NCBI GenBank assembly: GCA_945927915.1 | Contig: CAMEMX010000007.1 | Coordinates: 1 to 17,510, forward strand | Length of the DNA stretch: 17,510 bases | From: an uncultured Clostridia bacterium | Lineage (GTDB): Bacteria > Bacillota > Clostridia > Oscillospirales > Oscillospiraceae | Reading direction: 5' to 3' | Shown here: piece by piece, positions 1 to 7,993 of the stretch | How the letters are laid out: each line of letters opens with the position of its first letter | Position numbering within the stretch: the first letter of the stretch is position 1 | Notes under the pieces: generated by a model | Told to the model about the DNA's origin: nothing | The model's database searches: none | What the model saw: the letters and a program-made list of their open reading frames with translations, nothing else | Position numbers and translations under genes: made by a program

Positions 1-329
1 GCAGGCTCCGTCTGGGTCGGCACAGGCTGCGTTTCCGTGGGTACAGGCTGCGTTTGCGTGGGAGCGGGCTCGTCCTGTGGCGGCTTCACGCTGCGCACGA
101 CCTTTGGCAGGGCAATCGTGGCAGTTACGGTGAATGCCGCGACAAGATAGAGCATTTTTTTGCGCAGACGCCACTTCTTTTTCGAAGCGTCGTCCCGGCG
201 TTGCGCTGCTGAAGCCGAAAACTCCGCAGCAGGGGAGGCAACTTCGGCGGCAGGAGGAGAAAACTCTTCACTCGGTGGGAGAAATTCCGCCCCGGCAGGT
301 GGGTATTCCCGCTCGTATCGGTCGTTCAT
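1..329 (-). CDS. Membrane protein with Pro/Thr/Gln-rich linker, N-terminal part only
   Basis: The reading frame opens with ATG at 329-327 and stays open for 109 codons to the left edge, so the C-terminal part is missing. Residues 1-50 are a Pro/Ala/Glu-rich cytoplasmic segment. A Lys/Arg cluster (about 50-58) is followed by a hydrophobic stretch (about 59-75, LYLVAAFTVTATIALP), and then by an extracellular Pro/Thr/Gln repeat (PTQTQPVPTETQPVPTQTEP). This is the layout of a single-pass, N-in protein carrying an extracytoplasmic domain on a flexible linker. The gene begins 4 bases after the mscS stop and is presumably co-transcribed with it. No strong Shine-Dalgarno sequence is visible (only AGGT), so coupling to mscS translation is likely. 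I do not recognise the family, and the functional domain would lie outside the window. Confidence 0.7.
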   Translation of the reverse strand, partial: MNDRYEREYPPAGAEFLPPSEEFSPPAAEVASPAAEFSASAAQRRDDASKKKWRLRKKMLYLVAAFTVTATIALPKVVRSVKPPQDEPAPTQTQPVPTETQPVPTQTEP

Positions 330-333
330 ACGT

Positions 334-1218
334 TTACCTGGTATGTACGTCGAGCTGCGGATAGGGACACTCTACGCCGAGCTTGCGCAGACCGAGCAGC
401 AGCTCACGATTCAGCAGGCGCTGCGTTGAGAAGATCGACTTTTCCTCGACCTCGGCAATGAAACGCAGCACGACGGCGGAATCTGCCAAAGCCTGCACGC
501 CCAGATATTCCGGCGCCCGCTTCATAGCCGACGGATTCTCTTGACAGATCTTTTCCAGCAGTTCCGGCAGCTTTTTCTCCAGCGCCTCCAGATCCGTCTC
601 GTAGGGAATCGCGACGTCGCAGACGGCGATGGAGCTGTTGTCCGAGCGGTTGAGGATGTTTTTCATCTCGGAGTTGTTGATGATGCGCACGTTACCGCCG
701 GTATCTATGACGGAGGTGGTGCGGATGCCGATCTCCTGCACGGTGCCGCGGAAGCCGCCTACCTCCACGATGTCGCCGACGTTGCACTGGTTTTCAAACA
801 GCATGAAAATGCCCGTGACAACATCCGCGATCAGACTCTCTGCGCCGAAGCCGACGATGAGAGCGAGGATCCCGACGCTGGCGACGATGGTGGACACATC
901 GACACCCAGAATGCTCAGCCCCCAGCAGAGGATCACGAGCGCGGCGGCGTATTTTGTCAGGCTGGCGATCAGCGTGACGAGGGTGCGTCCGCGGTGACGC
1001 TTTGGTTTCAGGCTGCGCAGCACGAGGATCACGAGGTTTGCCAGGAGCAGAACACCGAAGAGCATCAGCAGGAATTGGAACAATGCCTTCGTGTTGAACT
1101 CCAGCGAGGTGCGCAGCGAGAGACCCTCAAAGACGCCCGCAGCCCATGCGCCGCCGCCGGCGGCAAGGAGCAGTACGAGCAGGATCAGCAGCTTGACGAG
1201 TTGCCTTTTCTGTTTCAT
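334..1218 (-). CDS. MscS-family small-conductance mechanosensitive channel
   Basis: This 294-residue protein is a membrane channel expected to open under membrane tension and release solutes on hypo-osmotic shock. Hydrophobic segments lie at about 8-28, 46-67 and 88-104. The pore helix (about 109-140) is Gly/Ala-rich in the MscS manner, with the sequence SVGILALIVGFGAESL. The MscS beta domain follows (VGDIVEVGGFRGTVQEIGIRTT, about 147-168), with NNSEMKNILNRS near 181-192 and an alpha/beta C-terminal domain. The length is close to E. coli MscS (286 residues), so this is the small form without extra N-terminal domains. The start has AAGGAG about 9 bases upstream. The gene lies 41 bases after the HAD phosphatase gene and 4 bases before the next membrane protein gene. 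The family call is secure. Which ions or solutes pass is not visible. Confidence 0.95.
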   Translation of the reverse strand: MKQKRQLVKLLILLVLLLAAGGGAWAAGVFEGLSLRTSLEFNTKALFQFLLMLFGVLLLANLVILVLRSLKPKRHRGRTLVTLIASLTKYAAALVILCWGLSILGVDVSTIVASVGILALIVGFGAESLIADVVTGIFMLFENQCNVGDIVEVGGFRGTVQEIGIRTTSVIDTGGNVRIINNSEMKNILNRSDNSSIAVCDVAIPYETDLEALEKKLPELLEKICQENPSAMKRAPEYLGVQALADSAVVLRFIAEVEEKSIFSTQRLLNRELLLGLRKLGVECPYPQLDVHTR

Positions 1219-1243
1219 AGGGGAACACTCCTTATCTTTTTTG

Positions 1244-1260
1244 GGCAGAGTGCCTCTGCC
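1244..1260 (-). other. Intercistronic hairpin at the HAD phosphatase stop codon
   Basis: A perfect 7-bp GC-rich inverted repeat (GGCAGAG / CTCTGCC) with a 3-base loop overlaps the stop codon of the HAD gene. In the direction of transcription it is followed by CAAAAAAG and not a U tract, so it does not look like an intrinsic terminator. It could stabilise or mark a processing point in the mRNA between the HAD gene and mscS. Confidence 0.4.
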
Positions 1261-2042
1261 TAAATCAACGAAAAATGCTCCAGCGCGTGCAGCAGACCGT
1301 CATCGTCACAATCGTCCGTAACATAGTCAGCCGCCGCCTTTGCCTCCGGTGTAGCGTTGCCCATCGCGACGCCGATGCCCGCAGCGCGCAGCATGGCGAT
1401 GTCGTTTTCCGCGTCGCCGAAAGCGATGGATTCCTCCGGCGAAATGCCGTAATTGGCCAGGACCTCTGCCATGGCGACTTCCTTGCCGCCTTCATTGGAA
1501 ATAATATCAAAGCCGGTTTCAAACCACTGCGTTGCGATGCAATGCGGCGCAAGACGCATGGCCTCCTCCAGCTCTGCCCGCGTGGCAAAGAATACGATCT
1601 TATAAATCGGGCGTTGCAGCATCGACCGCAGGTCGGCGATCTCCGGCAGGCGCGTGTGGATCGCCTCCAGAGAATGTGCCACACAGGGCGTGCAGGCGTT
1701 GATGCAGATCTTGTCTGCGCCTGCGGCCCAGCAGCCGATGTTGTGCGCATTCGCCCAGTTGATGATCGCCTCGGCCTCCGCGGGGAGAATGGGTCTGCCG
1801 TAGAGCCGGTTGCCGTTTTCGTCGTAGGCATCCTGCCCGTTATTCGTCAGCATCCCGTCAAAATGCAGACCGTCGAGCAGGTGCTCACTTTTGATCTCAA
1901 AACGCGAGCGGCCTGTCGCAACGAACAGGAGCACGCCGTTTTGCCGCAGGCGCTCCAGCGCCACGGCAGTCGAGGGTGGATAGACCTTGGATTTCAGCGA
2001 CACCAGCGTGCCGTCAATGTCGAAAAATGCTGCTTTGATCAT
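1260..2042 (-). CDS. Cof-type HAD-superfamily phosphatase
   Basis: This 260-residue protein is a haloacid dehalogenase-superfamily hydrolase of the Cof/YidA type. Such enzymes remove phosphate from small molecules such as sugar phosphates or nucleotides using an aspartyl-phosphate intermediate and Mg2+. Motif I is FFDIDGTL, with nucleophile Asp8 and acid/base Asp10. Motif II is in VATGRS (about 41-46). The motif III lysine is probably Lys187 (GGKEVAM), and motif IV is GDAEND (209-214). Residues between about 80 and 180 form the C2-type cap expected of this subgroup. The start codon has only a weak GAAAG-type ribosome site, so translation may depend partly on the upstream clp gene, which ends 33 bases before. 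The substrate cannot be read from the sequence, since Cof-type members are promiscuous. Confidence 0.93.
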   Translation of the reverse strand: MIKAAFFDIDGTLVSLKSKVYPPSTAVALERLRQNGVLLFVATGRSRFEIKSEHLLDGLHFDGMLTNNGQDAYDENGNRLYGRPILPAEAEAIINWANAHNIGCWAAGADKICINACTPCVAHSLEAIHTRLPEIADLRSMLQRPIYKIVFFATRAELEEAMRLAPHCIATQWFETGFDIISNEGGKEVAMAEVLANYGISPEESIAFGDAENDIAMLRAAGIGVAMGNATPEAKAAADYVTDDCDDDGLLHALEHFSLI

Positions 2043-2075
2043 GCTTTCTGTTTAACTTTCTTTCTGAATTTTGGA

Positions 2076-4355
2076 TTACAGCGACAGAATATGCACCTGC
2101 TCGCCCTCGGCTTCCAGCTTGATCTGCGAGATCGGATGCTCATAGCTGTCAATGATCTTCTCTGCGATCGCGTCTTCCAGCTCGCGCTGGATGGTGCGGC
2201 GCAGATTCCGCGCGCCGTAGGTGAGGGAATAGGACTTGCGCACAAGGAAGTCGATGACGCTCTCGTCCCAGAGCAGGTGGATGCCGTGCTCGTCGAGATT
2301 GTCGCGCAGCTCGCCGAGCATGATCGCCGCGATGCCGCGGAAGTCCGCCTCGGACAGCTTGTTGAAGCAGACGATCTCGTCGACGCGGTTGAGGAACTCC
2401 GGGCGCAGGAACTCGCGCAGCGACTTCATCGCCTTTTCCTTGCTCTGCTCGGACATACTGCGGGCGAAGCCGACCGAGCCGTCCTTGCGCTCGGAGCCGG
2501 CGTTGGAGGTCATCACGATCACGGTGTTCTCGAAGTTTACCACGCGGCCCTGCGCGTCGGTAATGCGGCCGTCGTCAAGGATCTGGAGAAGGACGTTGAG
2601 CACGTCGGGGTGCGCCTTTTCCAGCTCATCGAAGAGGATGACGCTGTAGGGCTTGCGGCGGATCTTCTCTGTGAGCTGTCCGGCCTCGTCGTAGCCGACA
2701 TAGCCGGGAGGCGAGCCGATCAGCTTCGAGACGGAGTGACGCTCCATATATTCCGACATATCCAGCCGCACCAGAGAATCCACGGAGTCGAACAGCTCGT
2801 CGGCAAGGGTCTTGACCAGCTCGGTCTTGCCGACGCCCGTCGAGCCGACAAAGATGAAGGAGACGGGATGCTTTTTCGTGGCGATGCCGACGCGACTGCG
2901 GCGGATGGCAGACGCCACGGCACGGATGGCCTCATCCTGCCCCACGATGCGCTTTTTCAGACGCTCCTCCAGCGTGCGGAGCTGCTCGTATTCCTGCGCT
3001 CGGATCTTGCTGGCGGGGATCTTCGTCCACATTTCGATCACACGGGCGAGATTTTCCATCGTCAGCACGGGCGCGGGCTTTTGCTCCAGCAGGGCGATCT
3101 CCTTGTCAAGACGCAGAACGTTGCTGCGAAGCATCGCAAGCCGCTCGAAATTCTCGTGCTCCGTGTCCTCGGTGAGCATCTTGATCTCCAGATTGTAGTC
3201 GTCGCGCTCCTTGCGCTTTTCCGCGAGGTCGGAGATCTCCTTTGTGTGCAGGTTCAGGTCGGAGCAGGCCTCGTCCAAAAGGTCGATGGCCTTGTCCGGC
3301 AGAAAACGGTCGGTGATATAGCGCTCGGAGAGCACGACGGCCTGCCGTGCGATCTCCGGCGTGACCGTGACGCCGTGGAACAGCTCGTAATAATGCGCGA
3401 TGCCGCGGATGATGGCGACAGCCTCCTCGATGGTCGGCTCTGCCACGGTGACGGGCTGGAAGCGGCGTTCAAGGGCACTGTCCTTTTCGATATATTTGCG
3501 GTATTCGGCGAAGGTCGTCGCGCCGATGACCTGGATTTCGCCGCGCGAAAGGGCGGGCTTGAGGATGTTGGCGGCATTCATTGAGCCCTCCGCGTCGCCG
3601 GCGCCGACGAGATTATGCACCTCGTCGATGACGAGGATAATGTTGCCGCAGGCTTTGACCTCTGCGATCAGGCTCTTCATACGGCTTTCAAACTGACCGC
3701 GGAACTGCGTTCCGGCGACGAGGGCGGTCAGGTCGAGCAGATAGACCTCTTTGTCGCGGAGCTTGAAGGGGACGCTTCCCGCGACGATGCGCTGCGCAAG
3801 ACCCTCCGCGATGGCGGTCTTGCCGACGCCCGGCTCGCCGATCAGGCAGGGATTGTTCTTCTGGCGGCGGTTGAGAATCTGCACGACGCGCTCCGTCTCC
3901 GCCTCGCGGCCGATGACCCGGTCGAGCGCCCCGGCCCGCGCCTTGCCCGTCAGGTTCAGGCAGTAGGTGTCAAGGAATTTATGCTTGCTTTTTCTGGGCT
4001 TTTCCGGCTGCGGGTCTTTGGAGCGCTCTTTCGGCTCCTCTTTCGGCGCAAGCTCGTTCGCGCCGCCGAACAGGCGGTTCATGTGTGGGAAGGTGGCGGT
4101 ACGGCTGCCGATGTCGTCGTCCTCCTCGTCCGTGTCGGTCTGCATCATCGAAAGCATCTCGCCGTTGAGCGCGTCAAGATCCTCGTCGGTGATGCCCATG
4201 CGCTCTACGATCTCGTCGACCTGCTTGATGCCAAGCTCCTTGGCGCATTTCAGGCACAGCCCTTCGTTGGTGCTTTTTCCGTTTTCAACTTTTGTGATAA
4301 AGATCACGGCGACGTTTTTCTTACATCTGCCGCAAAGCGTCGGTTTCAAATTCAT
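2076..4355 (-). CDS. ClpE-like ATP-dependent Clp protease ATP-binding subunit
   Basis: This is a 759-residue class I AAA+ unfoldase with two ATPase domains. It should unfold damaged proteins and feed them to ClpP. The N-terminus carries Cys8-x-x-Cys11 and Cys34-x-x-Cys37, a zinc-binding motif as in ClpE, instead of the ClpC repeat domain. An acidic patch (76-81) and a Lys/Glu/Pro-rich linker lead to domain D1, with Walker A at 173-180 (GEPGVGKT) and Walker B at Asp244-Glu245. A coiled-coil-like middle segment lies at about 395-450. Domain D2 has Walker A at 504-511 (GSTGVGKT), Walker B FDELEKAH and sensor MTSNAG. A Val628-Gly-Phe630 tripeptide sits where the ClpP-binding loop is expected. No clpP and no CtsR-type operator is visible here. 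The gene starts 6 bases after the DUF5711 gene. The ATG lies only 1 base from AAGGAGG, so the in-frame TTG at codon 3 (4349) may be the true start. Confidence 0.93.
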   Translation of the reverse strand: MNLKPTLCGRCKKNVAVIFITKVENGKSTNEGLCLKCAKELGIKQVDEIVERMGITDEDLDALNGEMLSMMQTDTDEEDDDIGSRTATFPHMNRLFGGANELAPKEEPKERSKDPQPEKPRKSKHKFLDTYCLNLTGKARAGALDRVIGREAETERVVQILNRRQKNNPCLIGEPGVGKTAIAEGLAQRIVAGSVPFKLRDKEVYLLDLTALVAGTQFRGQFESRMKSLIAEVKACGNIILVIDEVHNLVGAGDAEGSMNAANILKPALSRGEIQVIGATTFAEYRKYIEKDSALERRFQPVTVAEPTIEEAVAIIRGIAHYYELFHGVTVTPEIARQAVVLSERYITDRFLPDKAIDLLDEACSDLNLHTKEISDLAEKRKERDDYNLEIKMLTEDTEHENFERLAMLRSNVLRLDKEIALLEQKPAPVLTMENLARVIEMWTKIPASKIRAQEYEQLRTLEERLKKRIVGQDEAIRAVASAIRRSRVGIATKKHPVSFIFVGSTGVGKTELVKTLADELFDSVDSLVRLDMSEYMERHSVSKLIGSPPGYVGYDEAGQLTEKIRRKPYSVILFDELEKAHPDVLNVLLQILDDGRITDAQGRVVNFENTVIVMTSNAGSERKDGSVGFARSMSEQSKEKAMKSLREFLRPEFLNRVDEIVCFNKLSEADFRGIAAIMLGELRDNLDEHGIHLLWDESVIDFLVRKSYSLTYGARNLRRTIQRELEDAIAEKIIDSYEHPISQIKLEAEGEQVHILSL

Positions 4356-4356
4356 T

Positions 4357-4363
4357 CCTCCTT
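4357..4363 (-). promoter_or_regulatory. Ribosome binding site of the clp gene, oddly close to the ATG
   Basis: A perfect AAGGAGG overlaps the stop codon (TAA) of the upstream DUF5711 gene. Only one base separates it from the ATG at 4355, while the in-frame TTG at 4349 lies 7 bases away, the usual distance. The arrangement suggests translational coupling and makes the TTG the better start on spacing grounds. Confidence 0.6.
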
Positions 4364-5534
4364 AGGGGATATAAAGCGTTGCCTCGCCGGACGAGACACA
4401 CATGGCGGTTCCGTCCGCGCGGACAAAGGCTTTGAGATAGCCGGAGTTATCGGTGCGGTTGCGCACCGCAAGGCTGCTGTCATAGACGGTGAGCGCCTGA
4501 TCGGTCAGCACGGCGACATAGGAGCCGCAGGCGCTGAAGTGCATCGGCGTCTGCGCGAGCGTTACGGTGCCAAGCTCCTCGCCGTTCTCGTCCAGCGTGA
4601 CCAGACGGCTGCCCGCGCCTGCCTCAAACTGGTCGTAGAGCACGGTTACAAAGCCGTCACCGTCGAAACTGAAGCCGGCGATCAAAGCATCGTCCACGGT
4701 GTATTCCCGCACGAGGCTGCCGCCAGCGTCAAAAAAGACGAGGCTGTCCTCTCCAACGGCGCACAGCCGCTGCCGGCTCAGAAAGCGCAGGTCATAGACC
4801 GTCTGCGCGCCGAGCGAAAGCTCCGCGGCGACGTCCTCGGCGTCGGTTTGATAAAGCTGCACGGCGCTGACGAACTGAATATCCTGCTGCCCCAACGTGA
4901 CTGCGGCGGCAAGACTGCCGTCGGGCGAGAGAGCGCAGGCGCTGAGATAGCTGGTTTTTGCGCGGCGGATATAGGGCGTTGCGCCGGTTTTGGAATAGAC
5001 CGTGAGCTGTGCGCGGCAGTCCGTCCCCTCGCACAGGACGCTGAGATAGCCCTCGGGCGAGACCTCCGCGTCATAGATCGCTGCGGAGGCGGTTGTATCA
5101 AGTAACGTTTCGCCTTCTGCGTTGAGCAGGACGAGGCGCGTGCCGCCGATGTCATAGACGAGCAGATATTCGCCGGCGCTTTTCATCGCGGGATTCAGGA
5201 AGCTGCCCTGCACGCGGCAAAGCGCGCTGCCGCTCTCAGAAAAGAGCGTTGCGCCGCTTTGCGTCGCGACGGCAAAACGACCGTCTGCCAGCGCGTAGCT
5301 GCAACTGCCGTAAGTCTCAAATTGCAGCGTGCCGTATTGCTTGTCGTCCTTGCCGAAATAGCGGAAAAAACGCTTCAGACCGTCGAGCGACGTGGTGCCG
5401 GAGAGCAAAAACCACACGAGAAGGAGAAGCACCAGCAGGAAAATGCCGCCAAAGAGCAGCCAACGCTTTTTGACGGGTGGCTTTTTTTCCTCCGGTCCCT
5501 CCGGGACAATCTCGATTTTGGTCTTATCGGACAT
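4362..5534 (-). CDS. DUF5711 family membrane-anchored beta-propeller-like protein
   Basis: This 390-residue protein has a charged cytoplasmic N-terminus (1-24), one transmembrane helix (about 25-45, WLLFGGIFLLVLLLLVWFLL) and a large extracytoplasmic domain. That domain is built of repeated short beta-strand units such as YALADGRFAVATQSGATLF, YLLVYDIGGTRLVLLNAEG and VAVLTDQALTVYDSS, which resemble WD40/PQQ-like propeller blades. It matches my memory of the DUF5711 family found in Clostridia, whose function is unknown. The start has GGGAGG about 9 bases upstream. The gene overlaps the end of truA by 11 bases and its stop overlaps the clp ribosome binding site, so it is tightly embedded in the transcript. 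A sensor, scaffold or envelope protein-binding role is possible but only inferred from the fold. Confidence 0.8.
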   Translation of the reverse strand: MSDKTKIEIVPEGPEEKKPPVKKRWLLFGGIFLLVLLLLVWFLLSGTTSLDGLKRFFRYFGKDDKQYGTLQFETYGSCSYALADGRFAVATQSGATLFSESGSALCRVQGSFLNPAMKSAGEYLLVYDIGGTRLVLLNAEGETLLDTTASAAIYDAEVSPEGYLSVLCEGTDCRAQLTVYSKTGATPYIRRAKTSYLSACALSPDGSLAAAVTLGQQDIQFVSAVQLYQTDAEDVAAELSLGAQTVYDLRFLSRQRLCAVGEDSLVFFDAGGSLVREYTVDDALIAGFSFDGDGFVTVLYDQFEAGAGSRLVTLDENGEELGTVTLAQTPMHFSACGSYVAVLTDQALTVYDSSLAVRNRTDNSGYLKAFVRADGTAMCVSSGEATLYIP

Positions 5535-6288
5535 GGAAGCTCACCTCCCCGTCGTCATACCAGAGCTGGGTCATGTAAAGGCCGCCTGCGGGAACGGTCG
5601 GGCCGGCTGCGGTGCGGTTGCCGTCCGCCAGGAGCTTGCCGATCCCGTTCGGGGCGATCTTGCCCTCGGCGGCGTAAACCACCGTGCCGACCATCGCGCG
5701 CGCCATATTGTAAAGGAAGCCGTTGGCGCACACGCGCAGGAGGATCAGCTCCTGCCTGCGTTCTACGTCAAAGTGGTACACGGTGCGCACCGTGGAGCGG
5801 ACGTCCGTTCCGACCGAGCGCACGGCGGCAAAGTCATGCGTTCCGACGAACTGCGACGCAGCCTCCTGCATCACACGCTCGTCCAGATGCTTGGGGTAAA
5901 ACCAAACACGGTTTACATAAAACGGATCGCGGATGTGGGAATTGTAGATCTGATAGGTATATTCCTTGCGGACGCACGAGCCGATGGCGTTGAAGCCCTC
6001 AGGTACCTCCTTCGCGTCCCAGACGACGATGTCATCCGGCAGGTGGGTGTTGAGCGCGTAGGGGAGGCGGCCGCAGGGAATTCTGGCGTCCGTGCGGAAA
6101 TTTGCCACATAGACGCGCGCGTGGACGCCGGCGTCCGTCCGGCCGCAGCCGGTCAGATGCACGCGATGCCCGACCACGGCGGCGGTGGCTTCCTCAAGGG
6201 TCTGCGCGACGGAACGCGCGTTTTTCTGCACCTGCCAGCCGTGATAGGCGGTGCCGTCGTATTTTAGGAACAGGGCGATGTTCCGCAC
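5524..6288 (-). CDS. truA: tRNA pseudouridine(38-40) synthase TruA
   Basis: This 254-residue enzyme converts uridines 38, 39 and 40 in the anticodon stem-loop of many tRNAs to pseudouridine. The catalytic motif GRTDAGVHA is present with nucleophile Asp52, preceded by the N-terminal YDGTAYHGWQVQ motif (10-21). Further family signatures are ALNTHLPDDI, the EYTYQIYN strand, the FVGTHDFAA segment, and the C-terminal NGFLYNMARAMVGT. The length is typical for the family. The start is GTG at 6288-6286, supported by AAGGAGG 7-8 bases upstream. It lies 24 bases after ecfT, following the ecfA1-ecfA2-ecfT-truA order that is common in Firmicutes, and its end overlaps the DUF5711 gene by 11 bases. Confidence 0.97.
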   Translation of the reverse strand: MRNIALFLKYDGTAYHGWQVQKNARSVAQTLEEATAAVVGHRVHLTGCGRTDAGVHARVYVANFRTDARIPCGRLPYALNTHLPDDIVVWDAKEVPEGFNAIGSCVRKEYTYQIYNSHIRDPFYVNRVWFYPKHLDERVMQEAASQFVGTHDFAAVRSVGTDVRSTVRTVYHFDVERRQELILLRVCANGFLYNMARAMVGTVVYAAEGKIAPNGIGKLLADGNRTAAGPTVPAGGLYMTQLWYDDGEVSFHVR

Positions 6289-6312
6289 GCGGAGCCCTCC
6301 TTTCCGAATGGA

Positions 6313-7116
6313 TCAAAGTCCGAAATGACGCAGCGTAATGATGCCGCCCAGAAGCACCGCGCCGAGCAGCAGCGAAAGCACGTCGCGTCTGCGGTAGCGG
6401 AGCTGCTTGAGCTTGGTGCGCCCCTTGCCGCCGTGGTAGCAGCGGCACTCCATTGCCGTTGCCAGCTCGTCGGCGCGGCGGAACGCGCTGACAAACAGCG
6501 GCACAAGGATGGGGATCAGCGCCTTGGCGCGGCGGAAGATATTGCCGGTCTCAAAGTCCGCGCCGCGCGCCTTCTGCGCCGAGATGATCTTGTCCGTCTC
6601 CTCGATCAGCGTCGGGATAAAGCGCAGGGCGATGCTCATCATCATGGCAAGCTCGTGCACGGGGAAGCGCAGCTTCTTTAATGGCGAGAGCAGCGACTCC
6701 AGCCCGTCTGTCAGGGCGATGGGCGAGGTCGTGTAGGTCATCAGGAACGTGCCCATGACCAGAAGCATGATGCGCAGCACGAGGAAAAAGGCGTTTATCA
6801 GACCCTCACGCGTGATGCGGAAGATCCAAAATTCGACCAAAACCGTGCCGTCGGTGTAGAATATGTTCAGAACCGCCGTAAAAAGAATGATGATCAGAAG
6901 TGGCTTCAGGCCCTTGAACAGCGCCTTGAGGCGGATCTTCGACAGGATGATGACCGTGGCAAGGAATGCCAGCGCGACGCCGTAGGAAACGAACCATTTG
7001 CACAGGAACAGCGCGACGATATAGACAATGACCATCAGCAGCTTCGTGCGCGGGTCGAGGCGATGGATGACGGTATCACCGGGGAAATACTGACCGAGAG
7101 TGATGTCCTTAAGCAT
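6313..7116 (-). CDS. ecfT: Energy-coupling factor transporter transmembrane protein EcfT
   Basis: This 267-residue integral membrane subunit links the two ATPases EcfA1/EcfA2 to exchangeable substrate-binding S components that import vitamins and trace metals. The conserved N-terminal segment PGDTVIHRLDPRTKLL (12-27) precedes several hydrophobic helices (about 28-60, 72-88, 107-128 and 156-170), and one more lies near the C-terminus (246-261). The two coupling-helix motifs are visible. The first is Ala183-Arg-Gly185. The second is Cys224-Arg-Cys226 within AMECRCYHGG, where many homologues have Ala-Arg-Cys or Ala-Arg-Gly. The ATG is backed by AAAGGAGG and overlaps the end of ecfA2 by 8 bases, implying translational coupling. 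No S-component gene lies in this window. Confidence 0.95.
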   Translation of the reverse strand: MLKDITLGQYFPGDTVIHRLDPRTKLLMVIVYIVALFLCKWFVSYGVALAFLATVIILSKIRLKALFKGLKPLLIIILFTAVLNIFYTDGTVLVEFWIFRITREGLINAFFLVLRIMLLVMGTFLMTYTTSPIALTDGLESLLSPLKKLRFPVHELAMMMSIALRFIPTLIEETDKIISAQKARGADFETGNIFRRAKALIPILVPLFVSAFRRADELATAMECRCYHGGKGRTKLKQLRYRRRDVLSLLLGAVLLGGIITLRHFGL

Positions 7117-7975
7117 CGGCTTTCCCTCCTTTCAGGAGCAAAAGCTGACGCATGGCGTCGCTGACGGTATAGGTGGCGGGATCGACCGGAATGCCCAGCT
7201 CCTGCAGGCGCAGGAACAGCGCCGTGATCTGCGGCACGGCAAGCCCGATCTCCGTCAGGCGGGTGGCGTTCTGAAAGACCTCGTTCGGCGTGCCGAGCAT
7301 CTCGACCCTGCCGTGATTCAGCACGAGCAGGCGGTCGGCAAGCACGGCGACGTCATCCATCGAGTGGCTGACCATCAAAACGGTCGCCTGCGTCGCCTTT
7401 TGATAGGCACGGATATTTTCGAGCAGGGAAGCGCAGCCGGCGGGATCCAGCCCGGCGGTGGGTTCGTCGAAGATGATGATCTCCGGCTCCATGGCGATGA
7501 CGCCCGCGATGGCGACGCGGCGCTTCTGCCCGCCGGAGAGATCAAACGGGGATTTTTCCAGCACGGCTTCATCAAGACCGACAAAGCCGATGGCGCGCAG
7601 GACGCGTTCGCGAATCTCGGCCTCGCTGAGACCCATATTTTTCGGGCCGAAGGCGATGTCCTTGAACACCGTCTCCTCAAATAACTGGTATTCCGGATAT
7701 TGAAAGACCAGCCCGGCGCGAAAACGCGCCGCGCGGGTCGTCTGCTTATCCTTCCAGATGCTCTCTCCGCCGAGAAGAATGTCGCCTCCGGTCGGCTGAA
7801 GCAGTCCGTTCAGATGCTGGATGAGGGTGGATTTCCCGGAGCCGGTGTGTCCGATGAGTCCGAGAAACTCGCCCTTCTCCACGGAAAATGAGATGTGATC
7901 GACAGCGACGTGCTCAAACGGCGTGCCGGCGCTGTAGGTGTGGCAGAGGTCTTTGACCTCGATGATTGCAGACAA
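7109..7975 (-). CDS. ecfA2: Energy-coupling factor transporter ATPase EcfA2
   Basis: This 288-residue ABC ATPase is one of the two nucleotide-binding subunits of the ECF module. It hydrolyses ATP on the cytoplasmic side to drive uptake through EcfT and an S component. The Walker A motif is GHTGSGKS (42-49), the Q-loop Gln92 is in VFQYPEYQLF, the signature is LSGGQKRR (146-153), Walker B is IIIFDEPTAGLDP with catalytic Glu171, and the switch is His204. The FQYPEYQLFEETV pattern is typical of EcfA-type ATPases. The first codon is TTG at 7975-7973, chosen because GGGAGG lies 7 bases upstream and the protein aligns from MSAIIEVKDL. The gene starts 18 bases after ecfA1 and overlaps ecfT by 8 bases. 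Confidence 0.96.
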   Translation of the reverse strand: MSAIIEVKDLCHTYSAGTPFEHVAVDHISFSVEKGEFLGLIGHTGSGKSTLIQHLNGLLQPTGGDILLGGESIWKDKQTTRAARFRAGLVFQYPEYQLFEETVFKDIAFGPKNMGLSEAEIRERVLRAIGFVGLDEAVLEKSPFDLSGGQKRRVAIAGVIAMEPEIIIFDEPTAGLDPAGCASLLENIRAYQKATQATVLMVSHSMDDVAVLADRLLVLNHGRVEMLGTPNEVFQNATRLTEIGLAVPQITALFLRLQELGIPVDPATYTVSDAMRQLLLLKGGKADA

Positions 7976-7993
7976 TGTGGTTCCTCCCGGTGG

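Noticed and set aside
1244..1260. Terminator between the HAD gene and mscS
   Set aside because: The stem is good, but in the direction of transcription it is followed by an A run, not a U run.
1275..3584. A 769-codon open frame on the plus strand across the HAD and clp genes
   Set aside because: It lies wholly antisense to two clearly recognised genes. Its protein is rich in His, Arg, Gln and Val with no family motif, as expected from complementary frames of G+C-rich genes.
3615..5105. A 496-codon plus-strand frame opposite clp and the DUF5711 gene
   Set aside because: It is antisense to two good genes, has no ribosome site or recognisable domain, and shows the same codon-bias artefact.
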